Positions 1-4,845 of a stretch of 6,392 nt of DNA are shown here, piece after piece. The DNA comes from Candidatus Pacearchaeota archaeon (GTDB taxonomy: Archaea > Nanobdellota > Nanobdellia > Pacearchaeales > GW2011-AR1), in contig NZDC01000022.1 of assembly GCA_002689985.1 (NCBI GenBank), positions 1 through 6,392 of the forward strand. The letters run 5' to 3'. The notes beneath the pieces are model-generated. The model was not told the DNA's origin, searched no databases, and was given only the letters and a program-made list of their open reading frames with translations. The translations under genes were made by a program, and so were the position numbers. The number at the start of each line of letters is the position of its first letter. Position 1 is the first letter of the stretch.

Positions 1-756
1 GAAAAAGTACTTGTTGCTTTATCTGGAGGAAAAGATTCAACTGTTACTGCTTATTTATTAAAAAAATATGGATATAATATAGAAGGAATTCATATTGATC
101 TAAAAATAGGAGATTATAGTGAAAAGTGTTTAAAAGCTGTAAAAAAACTTTCTTATGATTTAAATATAAAACTTCATATTTATGATATTAAAAAAGAGAT
201 GGGAAGCGGAATATGTTATTTAAGATCGGCAATACAATCAAAACATAAAGGAAATATAAAAAACTGTGCAGTTTGCGGAGTTATTAAAAAATGGATATTT
301 AATAGAATTGCAAGAAAATTAAATGCAAAAAAAATTGCAACAGGACATAATCTAGATGATGAAGCACAGACATTTTTAATGAATATATTTAAGGCAAGTC
401 CAAAACTAAGTGCAAATATAGGACCAATATCAAAAAATATACAAAATAAAAAACTTATTCCAAGAATAAAACCTCTTTTTTATGTTTTAGAAGATGATAT
501 AAGAAAATATTCCAAAAAAAATAAACTTCCAGTTGTCTATGAAAAATGTCCATGCTCCTTAGATTCTTATAGAGTACAAGTAAGAGAATTCTTAAATACA
601 ATATCTGGAAAAGATAAAGAAAATATAATTAGAAATTTTGATAAAATTTCAGAAAAAATAAAAACATTAGGAGATATTAGGATAAAATATTGTGAGGTGT
701 GTCAAGAACCTTCAAGAAATACATTATGTAAAAAATGTGAGTTAATGAGAGTTTGA
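1..756 (+). CDS. ncsA: tRNA 2-thiouridine synthetase, NcsA/TtuA (Ncs6) family, 5'-truncated by window edge
   Basis: The open frame enters from the left edge, giving 251 visible residues. Visible motifs are the PP-loop SGGKDST at residues 8-14, which binds and adenylates with ATP, a CAVC pair at 89/92, GHNLDDEAQ at 115-123, a CPC at 183-185, and a C-terminal zinc-finger pattern (Cys 231, 234, 243, 246). This is the layout of the TIGR00269/TtuA-NcsA family. In that family the CxxC cysteines plus a third cysteine (here probably Cys183) hold a [4Fe-4S] cluster used for tRNA uridine 2-thiolation. Roughly 50 N-terminal residues, which normally carry another zinc finger, lie outside the window. An internal ATG at 199 is not the start, because the PP-loop lies upstream in the same frame. 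Whether the target is wobble U34 (NcsA role) or U54 (TtuA role) cannot be told from sequence; U34 is more likely unless the organism is a thermophile. Family assignment is very secure. Confidence 0.95.
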   Translation, partial: EKVLVALSGGKDSTVTAYLLKKYGYNIEGIHIDLKIGDYSEKCLKAVKKLSYDLNIKLHIYDIKKEMGSGICYLRSAIQSKHKGNIKNCAVCGVIKKWIFNRIARKLNAKKIATGHNLDDEAQTFLMNIFKASPKLSANIGPISKNIQNKKLIPRIKPLFYVLEDDIRKYSKKNKLPVVYEKCPCSLDSYRVQVREFLNTISGKDKENIIRNFDKISEKIKTLGDIRIKYCEVCQEPSRNTLCKKCELMRV

Positions 757-758
757 TA

Positions 759-773
759 TGGGCACGGAGAGAA
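759..773 (-). repeat. Direct-repeat copy of the 3' end of tRNA-Trp (att-like scar)
   Basis: Positions 759-773 match 1123-1137, the 3' end of the tRNA-Trp gene, at 14 of 15 bases in the same orientation. The only difference is A at 770 against G at 1134. The match covers the discriminator A, the 3' acceptor strand and the start of the T-stem, and begins 3 nt after the thiolase stop. On the minus strand a GTTC lies just before it, as in a T-loop with about 4-5 nt deleted. A GC-rich 15-mer recurring by chance in such AT-rich DNA is unlikely. It could be the distal att site of an element inserted at the tRNA 3' end, or a decayed tRNA duplicate. Confidence 0.6.
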
Positions 774-818
774 CTGCTACTAATTGGTTCATTTGAGGAT
801 AATATGCTTAATTAATTT

Positions 819-956
819 CTAGATACTTAATATATCAAGTTTATCATACATCATTAAAAGAAGAGCTGTGTTTGTATCATTAAGACTAAGAGCTTTCTTC
901 ACTTTTTCTACATCATTCATTAATTCAACATATTGTTCTATGTCTTCTTTTTCCAT
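819..956 (-). CDS. Putative 45-residue small protein
   Basis: An ATG-started frame of 45 codons ends in TAG. The protein is acidic to neutral and probably all-helical: it starts MEKEDIEQYVELMN and ends YDKLDILSI, with regularly spaced Leu, Ile, Val and Met, and no cysteines or membrane segment. Supporting evidence is a TATA-like box (977-990) centred about 27 nt upstream of the ATG, the same spacing as the other genes here, and the absence of any competing ORF. Family unknown. It lies between the intact tRNA-Trp and the repeated tRNA 3' end, so it could be a passenger of a lost integrated element. Too short to be certain it is translated. Confidence 0.5.
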   Translation of the reverse strand: MEKEDIEQYVELMNDVEKVKKALSLNDTNTALLLMMYDKLDILSI

Positions 957-1122
957 TATCAGATTAGATATATAGAGTTTTTATATTTTTCTAATCTTTA
1001 CCAATATTATGAGCTATCTCTACAATTATCCATATAACAAGAATAAAAATAAAGCTTTTTCTAAAATACTATTAGATTCATACCTTTTTAAATATTACCA
1101 GTTGAACCTTTTAGTGTCACAG
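957..1122. other. AT-rich spacer between small ORF and tRNA-Trp
   Basis: Apart from the TATA box at 977-990, nothing convincing is visible. The stretch contains the 3' trailer of the tRNA-Trp. One plus-strand frame from an ATG at 1009 crosses the tRNA antisense and is considered spurious. Confidence 0.5.
977..990 (-). promoter_or_regulatory. TATA box for the 45-residue small ORF
   Basis: The minus strand reads AAAAATATAAAAAC, centred about 27 nt before the ATG at 956. It closely matches the element at 2507-2520 read on the same strand. The spacing predicts a leaderless or nearly leaderless transcript. Confidence 0.45.
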
Positions 1123-1193
1123 TGGGCACGGAGGGAATCGAACCCCCTTCTAGCGGGCTGGAGCCGCTTATAATACCAGTATACCACGCACCC
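1123..1193 (-). tRNA. trnW: tRNA-Trp (anticodon CCA)
   Basis: The minus strand folds into a complete 71-nt cloverleaf. The acceptor GGGTGCG pairs with CGTGCCC (two G-U pairs), followed by discriminator A and no encoded CCA. The anticodon stem AGCGG/CCGCT closes the loop CTCCAGC, giving anticodon CCA for UGG (Trp). The variable loop is 4 nt (AGAA). The T-arm is GGGGG-TTCGATT-CCCTC with one G-U pair. The D-arm is weak: GTAT against TTAT leaves one G-U and one U-U, with the conserved GG in the loop. There is no intron, although archaeal tRNA-Trp genes often carry one. It lies 37 nt downstream of the minus-strand PIN gene and could be co-transcribed with it or use its own promoter. Confidence 0.95.
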
Positions 1194-1216
1194 TTATTTC
1201 TACTAAGAAACAATTG

Positions 1217-1230
1217 ATTTTTAATATTTT
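1217..1230 (-). promoter_or_regulatory. Probable TATA box of tRNA-Trp
   Basis: The minus strand reads AAAATATTAAAAAT, centred about 30 nt before the tRNA 5' end. This is right for an archaeal TATA box with a leader of a few nucleotides. It lies in the short gap after the PIN gene stop. Confidence 0.4.
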
Positions 1231-1911
1231 CTATCCTATCTTTTTTATTTCACTAATCTCTTTATCCGAAATAGAACACCCTTTAAATTTAACTGCATAA
1301 AGTAGTGCATCTAATAAAGCAGTACTTTTTAATTTCATAAGACCTTTTTTATAGACAACATAAACTAATTCTGCTGATCTAATAAATTTAAATCCTTTAA
1401 AAAATTTAAAATTTTCTTTTTTAGAATTTACTCTTGTATGTAATTTTCTTTGTAATAATCTTTCTAAACTTTCTGGTTTTTCTCCAAGCGCTCTTGTTGT
1501 TCTTTCATCAATTGCAATAACATTTTTTATTTTCTTTTCATTAAGTATTTGGCTTAATGCTAAACAAGAAGCTTCTCCAGAATCAATAATATGAACTTCT
1601 TTTCCACGTCCAATAAAGGTATTATTCGCAATATCTAAAAGTTCATTAGTTTTTTTTAAAATATCTTTATCATTTACATTTAATGAAATTGGTAATTCAA
1701 GAATTTTATTATCAAATAATTGTTTTAGTTTTAATCCTTCAAGTTCAAATCTTTTTGTTGTAAGAGGTTTATCAATTACTTCTTTTTTTACGTCACTTGT
1801 TATTATAAATTTACCCTTAAATATTTTTTTTAATCCAATAATTTCAGGAAATAGTCCATTCATTGAAAGACTTATTAAGGTACTTGAATCAAAAATTATT
1901 ACTTTTTCCAT
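1231..1911 (-). CDS. Large PIN-domain protein, putative ribonuclease of an HTH-PIN pair
   Basis: This 226-residue protein has the acidic pattern of PIN-domain metal-dependent RNases: Asp8 in IIFDSSTLI, Glu44 in VKKEVI, Asp110/Glu113 in IIDSGEASCLAL, and Asp135 in IAIDERTTR. Those carboxylates normally bind Mg2+ or Mn2+. The DSGEA and later DERTTR blocks resemble VapC-like and DUF3368-type PIN proteins, but it is much longer than a typical VapC (about 130 residues). It has an insertion near residues 50-105 and a C-terminal helical extension (from about 145) ending in a lysine-rich segment. Its ATG overlaps the upstream gene's stop by one base (TAATG), implying translational coupling. By analogy with toxin-antitoxin operons it could be the nuclease partner of the upstream HTH protein, but a housekeeping RNA-processing role is equally possible. 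Stop is TAG. Confidence 0.8.
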   Translation of the reverse strand: MEKVIIFDSSTLISLSMNGLFPEIIGLKKIFKGKFIITSDVKKEVIDKPLTTKRFELEGLKLKQLFDNKILELPISLNVNDKDILKKTNELLDIANNTFIGRGKEVHIIDSGEASCLALSQILNEKKIKNVIAIDERTTRALGEKPESLERLLQRKLHTRVNSKKENFKFFKGFKFIRSAELVYVVYKKGLMKLKSTALLDALLYAVKFKGCSISDKEISEIKKIG

Positions 1912-2471
1912 TATCCAAACATCTCCATTACAAGTTTTATTCTTGATTTAACATCATAAGTTTTTGCAAGTGAAACATTAGAAATATTTCTTTGTCCTGA
2001 ATAATTTGCAAGTTCCCAAAGTGAAATTCCTAAGAGTTTTGCAGTTTTCTCCATTGAAATACCATGTTCATAAATTTTTGATGCCTTATTGATACTTGCT
2101 TTTCTAAAAACATCTTGAATATATATTTTTAGATTTCCAGAAAGTTTGTTAATATTTTTTCTTATTGATTCTAAATGTAATCTTAAATCATTTTCATTAT
2201 TCTTCTTAATTGCATTAATTCCATTATTTATAGAAGAAATTAAACCTTTGTAAAATTCCTTCCATCCAGGATATTGTTTATACTCTTTTCTTTCTAAGAT
2301 TTTTCCAATAGAATAAACTATTACTGCAATTGCAATATTATCAGAATCATGAGTACGAGATGCAGTATTAATTGTTTGATTACTTAATTCTTTTAATTTT
2401 GAAAAATCATTTTTAGTAATTGAATTTTTTGTCTCTTCAAGAATTCTTAAGACATTCTCTTTTTCTTGCAT
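1911..2471 (-). CDS. Helical protein with C-terminal helix-turn-helix, partner of the PIN gene
   Basis: This 186-residue protein is almost entirely predicted helix. Residues 1-125 form an uncharacterised helical region containing TASRTHDSDNIAIAVIVYSI (36-55) and a YPGWKEFY segment (67-74). Residues about 128-158 (KASKIYEHGISMEKTAKLLG then ISLWELANYSG) read as a helix-turn-helix of the kind found in antitoxins and small regulators. The C-terminal tail is YDVKSRIKLVMEMF. The gene is first in a two-gene unit and its stop TAA shares a base with the next ATG. An upstream HTH protein coupled to a PIN protein suggests an antitoxin or autorepressor role, though it is larger than usual VapB-type antitoxins. 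I do not recognise a named family for the N-terminal part. It could instead be an RNA-binding adaptor. Confidence 0.75.
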   Translation of the reverse strand: MQEKENVLRILEETKNSITKNDFSKLKELSNQTINTASRTHDSDNIAIAVIVYSIGKILERKEYKQYPGWKEFYKGLISSINNGINAIKKNNENDLRLHLESIRKNINKLSGNLKIYIQDVFRKASINKASKIYEHGISMEKTAKLLGISLWELANYSGQRNISNVSLAKTYDVKSRIKLVMEMFG

Positions 2472-2506
2472 ATTAATAAATAGAAAATTAGATTAATAAA
2501 TGTTAA

Positions 2507-2520
2507 GTTTTTATATTATT
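2507..2520. promoter_or_regulatory. Shared TATA element of a divergent promoter
   Basis: The 65-bp gap between the HTH gene (minus) and the small PIN gene (plus) has one strong AT-box. Read on the plus strand it is GTTTTTATATTATT, centred about 25 nt before the ATG at 2537, which predicts a leaderless mRNA. Read on the minus strand it is AATAATATAAAAAC, about 42 nt before the ATG at 2471, which would give a leader of about 15 nt. An HTH protein binding here could affect both directions; that is inference. Confidence 0.5.
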
Positions 2521-2536
2521 AAATATTAAACAAATT

Positions 2537-2908
2537 ATGAAAAAAGTAATAATAGATACAAATTTCATACTTAGTTGTATAAGAAATAAAATAGATTTTT
2601 TTGAAGAAATAAAATTGATGGGAATGGAAATATTAATTCCAAAACAAGTAATAGATGAATTAAAAAGAATACATAACTCAAAAAAGAAGCTTCATTTTAG
2701 AGAAAATGCAAAAGTTGCCTTAAAAATCTTAGAAAAAAACTCATTTAAAAAAATTGATTTAAAACAAAAATATGTTGATAAGGGATTAATTCAATTTACA
2801 AAGAAGAACCAAAACATTATTATAGCTACTCTTGATAGAGAACTTAAAATGAAAATAAAAAATCCTAAATTAGTAATAAGAAATAAAAAGAAATTAGAAA
2901 TAATTTAA
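2537..2908 (+). CDS. Small PIN-domain nuclease, VapC9/Fcf1(Utp24)-like
   Basis: The protein has 123 residues, usual for a single PIN domain. The acidic residues are Asp7 in VIIDTNFIL, Glu41 in VIDELKRI, Asp81 in KYVDKGLI and Asp100 in IIIATLDRELK. The ATxDxELK ending is typical of the archaeal VapC9/Fcf1-like group. The position usually taken by a second Asp next to Asp81 is Lys82. In many archaea a PIN gene of this group lies just upstream of rpoE1-rpoE2-S24e-S27ae, as here, which favours a housekeeping rRNA-processing or RNA-turnover role over a toxin. The start is fixed by the conserved N-terminal strand and a TATA box 25 nt upstream. The stop is 1 nt before the next ORF. Confidence 0.88.
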   Translation: MKKVIIDTNFILSCIRNKIDFFEEIKLMGMEILIPKQVIDELKRIHNSKKKLHFRENAKVALKILEKNSFKKIDLKQKYVDKGLIQFTKKNQNIIIATLDRELKMKIKNPKLVIRNKKKLEII

Positions 2909-2909
2909 T

Positions 2910-3098
2910 ATGGATGAAAATTATACAGAAAATAGGCATACTCGTTTTCCTAAATTATTAGCACGTACTAAAGGACTTAGTACTTATAATTGTCTTTATT
3001 GTGGAGAAACTTTAGCATTCTCTGATAATAAAGATACACAATTAAACTCTGATCTTAATAGCTTAGAAAAAAAATCAACTTGTTGCTTTAATTCTTAA
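2910..3098 (+). CDS. Hypothetical 62-residue Cys-containing protein
   Basis: The ATG begins one base after the PIN gene's stop, suggesting coupled translation. The sequence is hydrophilic with a basic block FPKLLARTKG (13-22), a CLYCGE half zinc-ribbon (Cys28, Cys31) and a second cysteine pair at the C-terminus (Cys58, Cys59). The four cysteines could bind one zinc ion. Codon use differs slightly from neighbours: two CGT arginine codons, while AGA dominates elsewhere. A perfect 7-bp inverted repeat (2965-2971 with 2977-2983) lies inside the frame. This gene is not part of the usual PIN-rpo7 neighbourhood. Family unknown; the stretch might instead be a non-coding RNA with a chance ORF. Confidence 0.5.
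   Translation: MDENYTENRHTRFPKLLARTKGLSTYNCLYCGETLAFSDNKDTQLNSDLNSLEKKSTCCFNS
2965..2983 (+). repeat. Perfect 7-bp stem-loop inside the 62-codon ORF
   Basis: GTACTAA (2965-2971) and TTAGTAC (2977-2983) are exact reverse complements around the 5-nt loop AGGAC. It is the first of several stems between the PIN gene and rpo7. Confidence 0.5.
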
Positions 3099-3107
3099 TG
3101 ATAATGA

Positions 3108-3164
3108 GGTTAATCGATCTAATAAAAGTGAATTAGATTGCATGTTCTAATAAAGATATTAACC
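3108..3164 (+). ncRNA. Two stacked perfect stems upstream of rpo7, candidate structured RNA or 3' UTR
   Basis: GGTTAAT (3108-3114) pairs exactly with ATTAACC (3158-3164). Immediately inside, CGATCTAAT (3115-3123) pairs with ATTAGATTG (3132-3140) through nine consecutive pairs including one G-U, closing the 8-nt loop AAAAGTGA. The two 5' strands are contiguous, so the helices can stack, with a 17-nt single strand (3141-3157) on the 3' side. The element ends 7 nt before the likely rpo7 TATA box. It is therefore more likely the 3' end of the upstream transcript or an independent RNA than an rpo7 leader. No known RNA family was recognised. Confidence 0.45.
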
Positions 3165-3171
3165 GAAGGGC

Positions 3172-3179
3172 TTTTAAAG
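3172..3179 (+). promoter_or_regulatory. Probable TATA box of rpo7
   Basis: TTTTAAAG, within the palindrome GCTTTTAAAGC, is centred about 30 nt before the rpo7 ATG at 3206. This predicts a start site a few bases upstream of the ATG and hence separate transcription of the rpo7-spt4-rps24e-rps27ae unit. Confidence 0.4.
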
Positions 3180-3205
3180 CAAATTTTACTTTAATTTTTA
3201 TTAAA

Positions 3206-3814
3206 ATGTTTTATTTAACTGAAGTTGAAGATTATGTAAGAGTAGAACCAAAATTATTTGGTTTATCTACTGCTGATGCTATTGATAAACAACTTAAAGA
3301 AAGTTATGAAGATTATTATGATAAAGAGTTAGGAAGAGTAGTTTCAGTAATTGAAGTTTTAAACATTGGAGAAGGAGTAATAATTCCTGGAGATGGTGCG
3401 GCATATTATAACTCAACATTTAAATTACTTGTATGGAAACCAGAACTTCAAGAATTAACCTATGGAATAATTTCAGAAATAACCAATTTTGGAGCATTTA
3501 TAGATATGGGAGTTATGAAAGGAATGATTCATATAAGTCAAACAATGGATGATTATGTAAGTTTTAGTAAAGCAAATTCTTTACTTGGAAAATCTTCAAA
3601 AAGAAGCTTGAAAAATGGAGATTTATGTCTTGCAAGAATTGTAGCAATTAGTTATAAAGGAAATGAACCAAAAATTGGACTCACAATGAGACAACCGGGT
3701 TTAGGAAAGATTGATTGGATTAAAGAAGATAAACTAAAAAAAGAAAAGGAAGAAAAAAGAATAGCAAAAGCACAAGAAAAAGCAGTTAAAGGAAAAGGGG
3801 GAAAGAAAAAATAA
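3206..3814 (+). CDS. rpo7: DNA-directed RNA polymerase subunit Rpo7 (RpoE', RpoE1)
   Basis: This is the 202-residue archaeal homologue of eukaryotic Rpb7, which with Rpo4 forms the polymerase stalk that helps open complexes and contacts nascent RNA. The N-terminal tip domain (1-80) starts MFYLTEVEDYVRVEP and contains IIPGDGAAYYNSTF (59-72). KPELQE (78-83) leads into an S1/OB RNA-binding domain (about 85-165) with FGAFIDMG, GMIHISQTMDDY and KIGLTMRQPGLGKIDWI. From residue 173 there is a 30-residue lysine-rich tail beyond the usual end, probably disordered, which may aid nucleic acid binding. The start is the first ATG and matches the family N-terminus. It is followed after 1 nt by spt4, the usual archaeal order. 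No Rpo4 gene is in the window. Confidence 0.97.
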   Translation: MFYLTEVEDYVRVEPKLFGLSTADAIDKQLKESYEDYYDKELGRVVSVIEVLNIGEGVIIPGDGAAYYNSTFKLLVWKPELQELTYGIISEITNFGAFIDMGVMKGMIHISQTMDDYVSFSKANSLLGKSSKRSLKNGDLCLARIVAISYKGNEPKIGLTMRQPGLGKIDWIKEDKLKKEKEEKRIAKAQEKAVKGKGGKKK

Positions 3815-3815
3815 A

Positions 3816-4004
3816 ATGGCAAAACAAAAAGCATGTAAGATTTGTAATAAGATATATGAAGGGGATAAGTGTCCTAAATGTGATTCCAAAGAATCAACAG
3901 ATAGTATTAAAGGAAGAATAATTGTTTTAGATCCTAAAAAATCAGAGTTAGCTGAAAAAATAAATATAAAAGATAAAGGCAATTTTGCAATTAAAACTAG
4001 ATAA
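3816..4004 (+). CDS. spt4: Transcription elongation factor Spt4 (RpoE'')
   Basis: The protein has 62 residues, normal for archaeal Spt4. A four-cysteine zinc finger (CKIC at 7-10, CPKC at 19-22) is followed by the beta-strand segment GRIIVLDPKKSELAEKI, which in this family pairs with Spt5 NGN. The Spt4-Spt5 clamp promotes RNA polymerase processivity. The ATG lies 1 nt after the rpo7 stop, and the purine-rich end of rpo7 (AAAGGGGGAAAG region) could serve for initiation. The stop is 10 nt before the rps24e ATG. Assignment is firm from motifs and neighbours. Confidence 0.95.
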   Translation: MAKQKACKICNKIYEGDKCPKCDSKESTDSIKGRIIVLDPKKSELAEKINIKDKGNFAIKTR

Positions 4005-4014
4005 TATTTCTAAA

Positions 4015-4413
4015 ATGGAAAACTTTAATATAATTAATAAAAAAGAAAATCCTTTATTTAAAAGAAAAGAAGTTCAAATAGAAGTTAATTCTAAAATTAC
4101 TCCAAGCCATATTGATGTTGAAAAATTAATTTCTGAAAAACTATCAACTCAAGCTGAAAATATAAAGATAAAGAAGATTTCTGGAAGATTTGGATCAAAT
4201 AATTTCTTAATTAATGTTAATATCTATGATACAAATAAAGATAAAAATGAAATAGAGCAAAAATCAAAAAAAGAAAAAGAAGCAGAAAAAAAAGCTGCTG
4301 AAGAAGCAAAAAAGGAAGCTGAAGCAAAGAAAGCTGCTGAGGAAAAACAAACGTCTGAACAAAAAACTCCTAAAGAAGAGGCAAAATCTGAGGTAAAAGA
4401 ACAAAATGCCTAA
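4015..4413 (+). CDS. rps24e: Small ribosomal subunit protein eS24 (S24e)
   Basis: The protein has 132 residues from the ATG at 4015. An in-frame TTG at 3985 would overlap spt4 and adds a non-family leader, so it was not chosen. The S24e core (1-80) shows ENPLFKRKEV (11-20), TPSHIDV (29-35), the KKISGRFGSN strand-turn (53-62) and NVNIYDTN (67-74). Residues about 83-132 are an added Lys/Glu/Ala-rich tail (repeats like EAEKKAAEEAKKEAEAKKAAEE), probably a long charged helix or disordered, which makes the protein longer than the usual archaeal S24e of about 100 residues. The last 8 nt overlap rps27ae, so translation is probably coupled. Confidence 0.95.
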   Translation: MENFNIINKKENPLFKRKEVQIEVNSKITPSHIDVEKLISEKLSTQAENIKIKKISGRFGSNNFLINVNIYDTNKDKNEIEQKSKKEKEAEKKAAEEAKKEAEAKKAAEEKQTSEQKTPKEEAKSEVKEQNA

Positions 4414-4612
4414 AAAGATAGTAAAAAAAGGGAAAAAATCTCATAAGAATAAACCAACTAGTAAAAAATATACTAAATATAAGATAGATGGTGATAAAAT
4501 TACAAGAGAAAGAAATTGTCCAAGATGCGGACCTGGAATATTTTTAATGAAAGCTAAAAATAGAGTTTATTGTGGTAAATGCACTTATAGTGAATTTGAA
4601 TCTAAGAAATAA
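4406..4612 (+). CDS. rps27ae: Small ribosomal subunit protein eS31 (S27ae)
   Basis: This 68-residue protein is very basic at its N-terminus (KKIVKKGKKSHKNK), followed by the signature YKIDGDKITRERNCPRCG and a zinc finger with Cys38, Cys41, Cys56 and Cys59. As in archaea generally it lacks the ubiquitin fusion seen in eukaryotes. It starts inside the end of rps24e, in another frame (8-nt overlap), and is the last gene of the transcription/ribosome unit. Kae1, often the next gene in other archaea, is not here; a structured gap and scpA follow. Confidence 0.96.
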   Translation: MPKKIVKKGKKSHKNKPTSKKYTKYKIDGDKITRERNCPRCGPGIFLMKAKNRVYCGKCTYSEFESKK

Positions 4613-4627
4613 GATTAATGATTATAA

Positions 4628-4641
4628 AACCCGAGAGGGTT
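4628..4641 (+). repeat. Stem-loop with GNRA tetraloop just after rps27ae
   Basis: AACCC-GAGA-GGGTT forms a 5-bp stem with a GNRA-type loop, 15 nt after the rps27ae stop. On the plus strand no U-run follows, so a plus-strand intrinsic terminator is not supported. Read on the minus strand the stem is followed by TTTT, which could act as a terminator for a minus-strand RNA. Confidence 0.5.
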
Positions 4642-4773
4642 ATCCACACCAATAAAATAGTATAGTATGAAGTTCCCCCTGGGTAAAAAGAGGTGATATA
4701 ATATAGAGTACCTTCTAATATATAAACCTTTCGGTATTGTTACTCTTCAAAAATGACAGTCGATAATTAGTCT

Positions 4774-4810
4774 AGAGTAGTAATTAAATAATATTTTTAG
4801 GCACTACTCT
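4774..4810. repeat. Perfect 8-bp inverted repeat
   Basis: AGAGTAGT (4774-4781) and ACTACTCT (4803-4810) are exact complements with a 21-nt AT-rich loop. They echo an upstream AGAGTA/TACTCT pair (4705-4710, 4741-4746), so alternative pairings between the two hairpins are possible. The repeat lies upstream of the scpA TATA box, so it is not part of an scpA leader. Confidence 0.55.
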
Positions 4811-4835
4811 TAAATATATTAGGTACTACACTATC

Positions 4836-4845
4836 TTTATATATT
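4836..4845 (+). promoter_or_regulatory. TATA box of scpA
   Basis: TTTATATATT is centred about 25 nt before the scpA ATG at 4865, a textbook archaeal TATA placement for a leaderless mRNA. A second AT-box (TTAAATATATT, 4810-4820) lies further upstream. Confidence 0.6.

Larger units (their letters stand above)
4613..4830. ncRNA. Structured intergenic region, candidate non-coding RNA of unknown strand
   Basis: No ORF is credible, yet local G/C islands and stems stand out from the AT-rich background. They are: the GNRA hairpin at 4628-4641; CACC (4647-4650) with GGTG (4692-4695); AGAGTA (4705-4710) with TACTCT (4741-4746), optionally extended by CC/GG; an inner ACC-TTTC-GGT (4726-4735), which on the minus strand reads ACC-GAAA-GGT with a GNRA loop; and AGAGTAGT (4774-4781) with ACTACTCT (4803-4810). 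The minus strand also has a TATA-like AATATATAAAG near 4836-4846, so a minus-strand transcript ending at the hairpin plus TTTT is possible. I found no match to SRP RNA, RNase P RNA, 5S rRNA, tRNA or C/D box signatures. Confidence 0.4.

Noticed and set aside
199..201. ATG at 199 as the start of the thiolase gene
   Set aside because: The PP-loop SGGKDST lies upstream in the same open frame, so the gene is simply cut by the window edge.
1009..1173. Plus-strand ORF of about 54 codons beginning at an ATG at 1009
   Set aside because: It runs antisense through the tRNA-Trp gene; peptides with a RRESNP-like stretch are a well-known artefact of translating tRNA complements.
3652..3982. Two minus-strand ORFs opposite rpo7 and spt4
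   Set aside because: They are Phe/Leu/Ser-rich shadows of Lys/Glu-rich coding sequence on the plus strand, with no promoter or motif support.
3985..4014. TTG-started extension of rps24e
   Set aside because: It adds ten residues not seen in the S24e family and overlaps spt4; the ATG at 4015 matches the family N-terminus.
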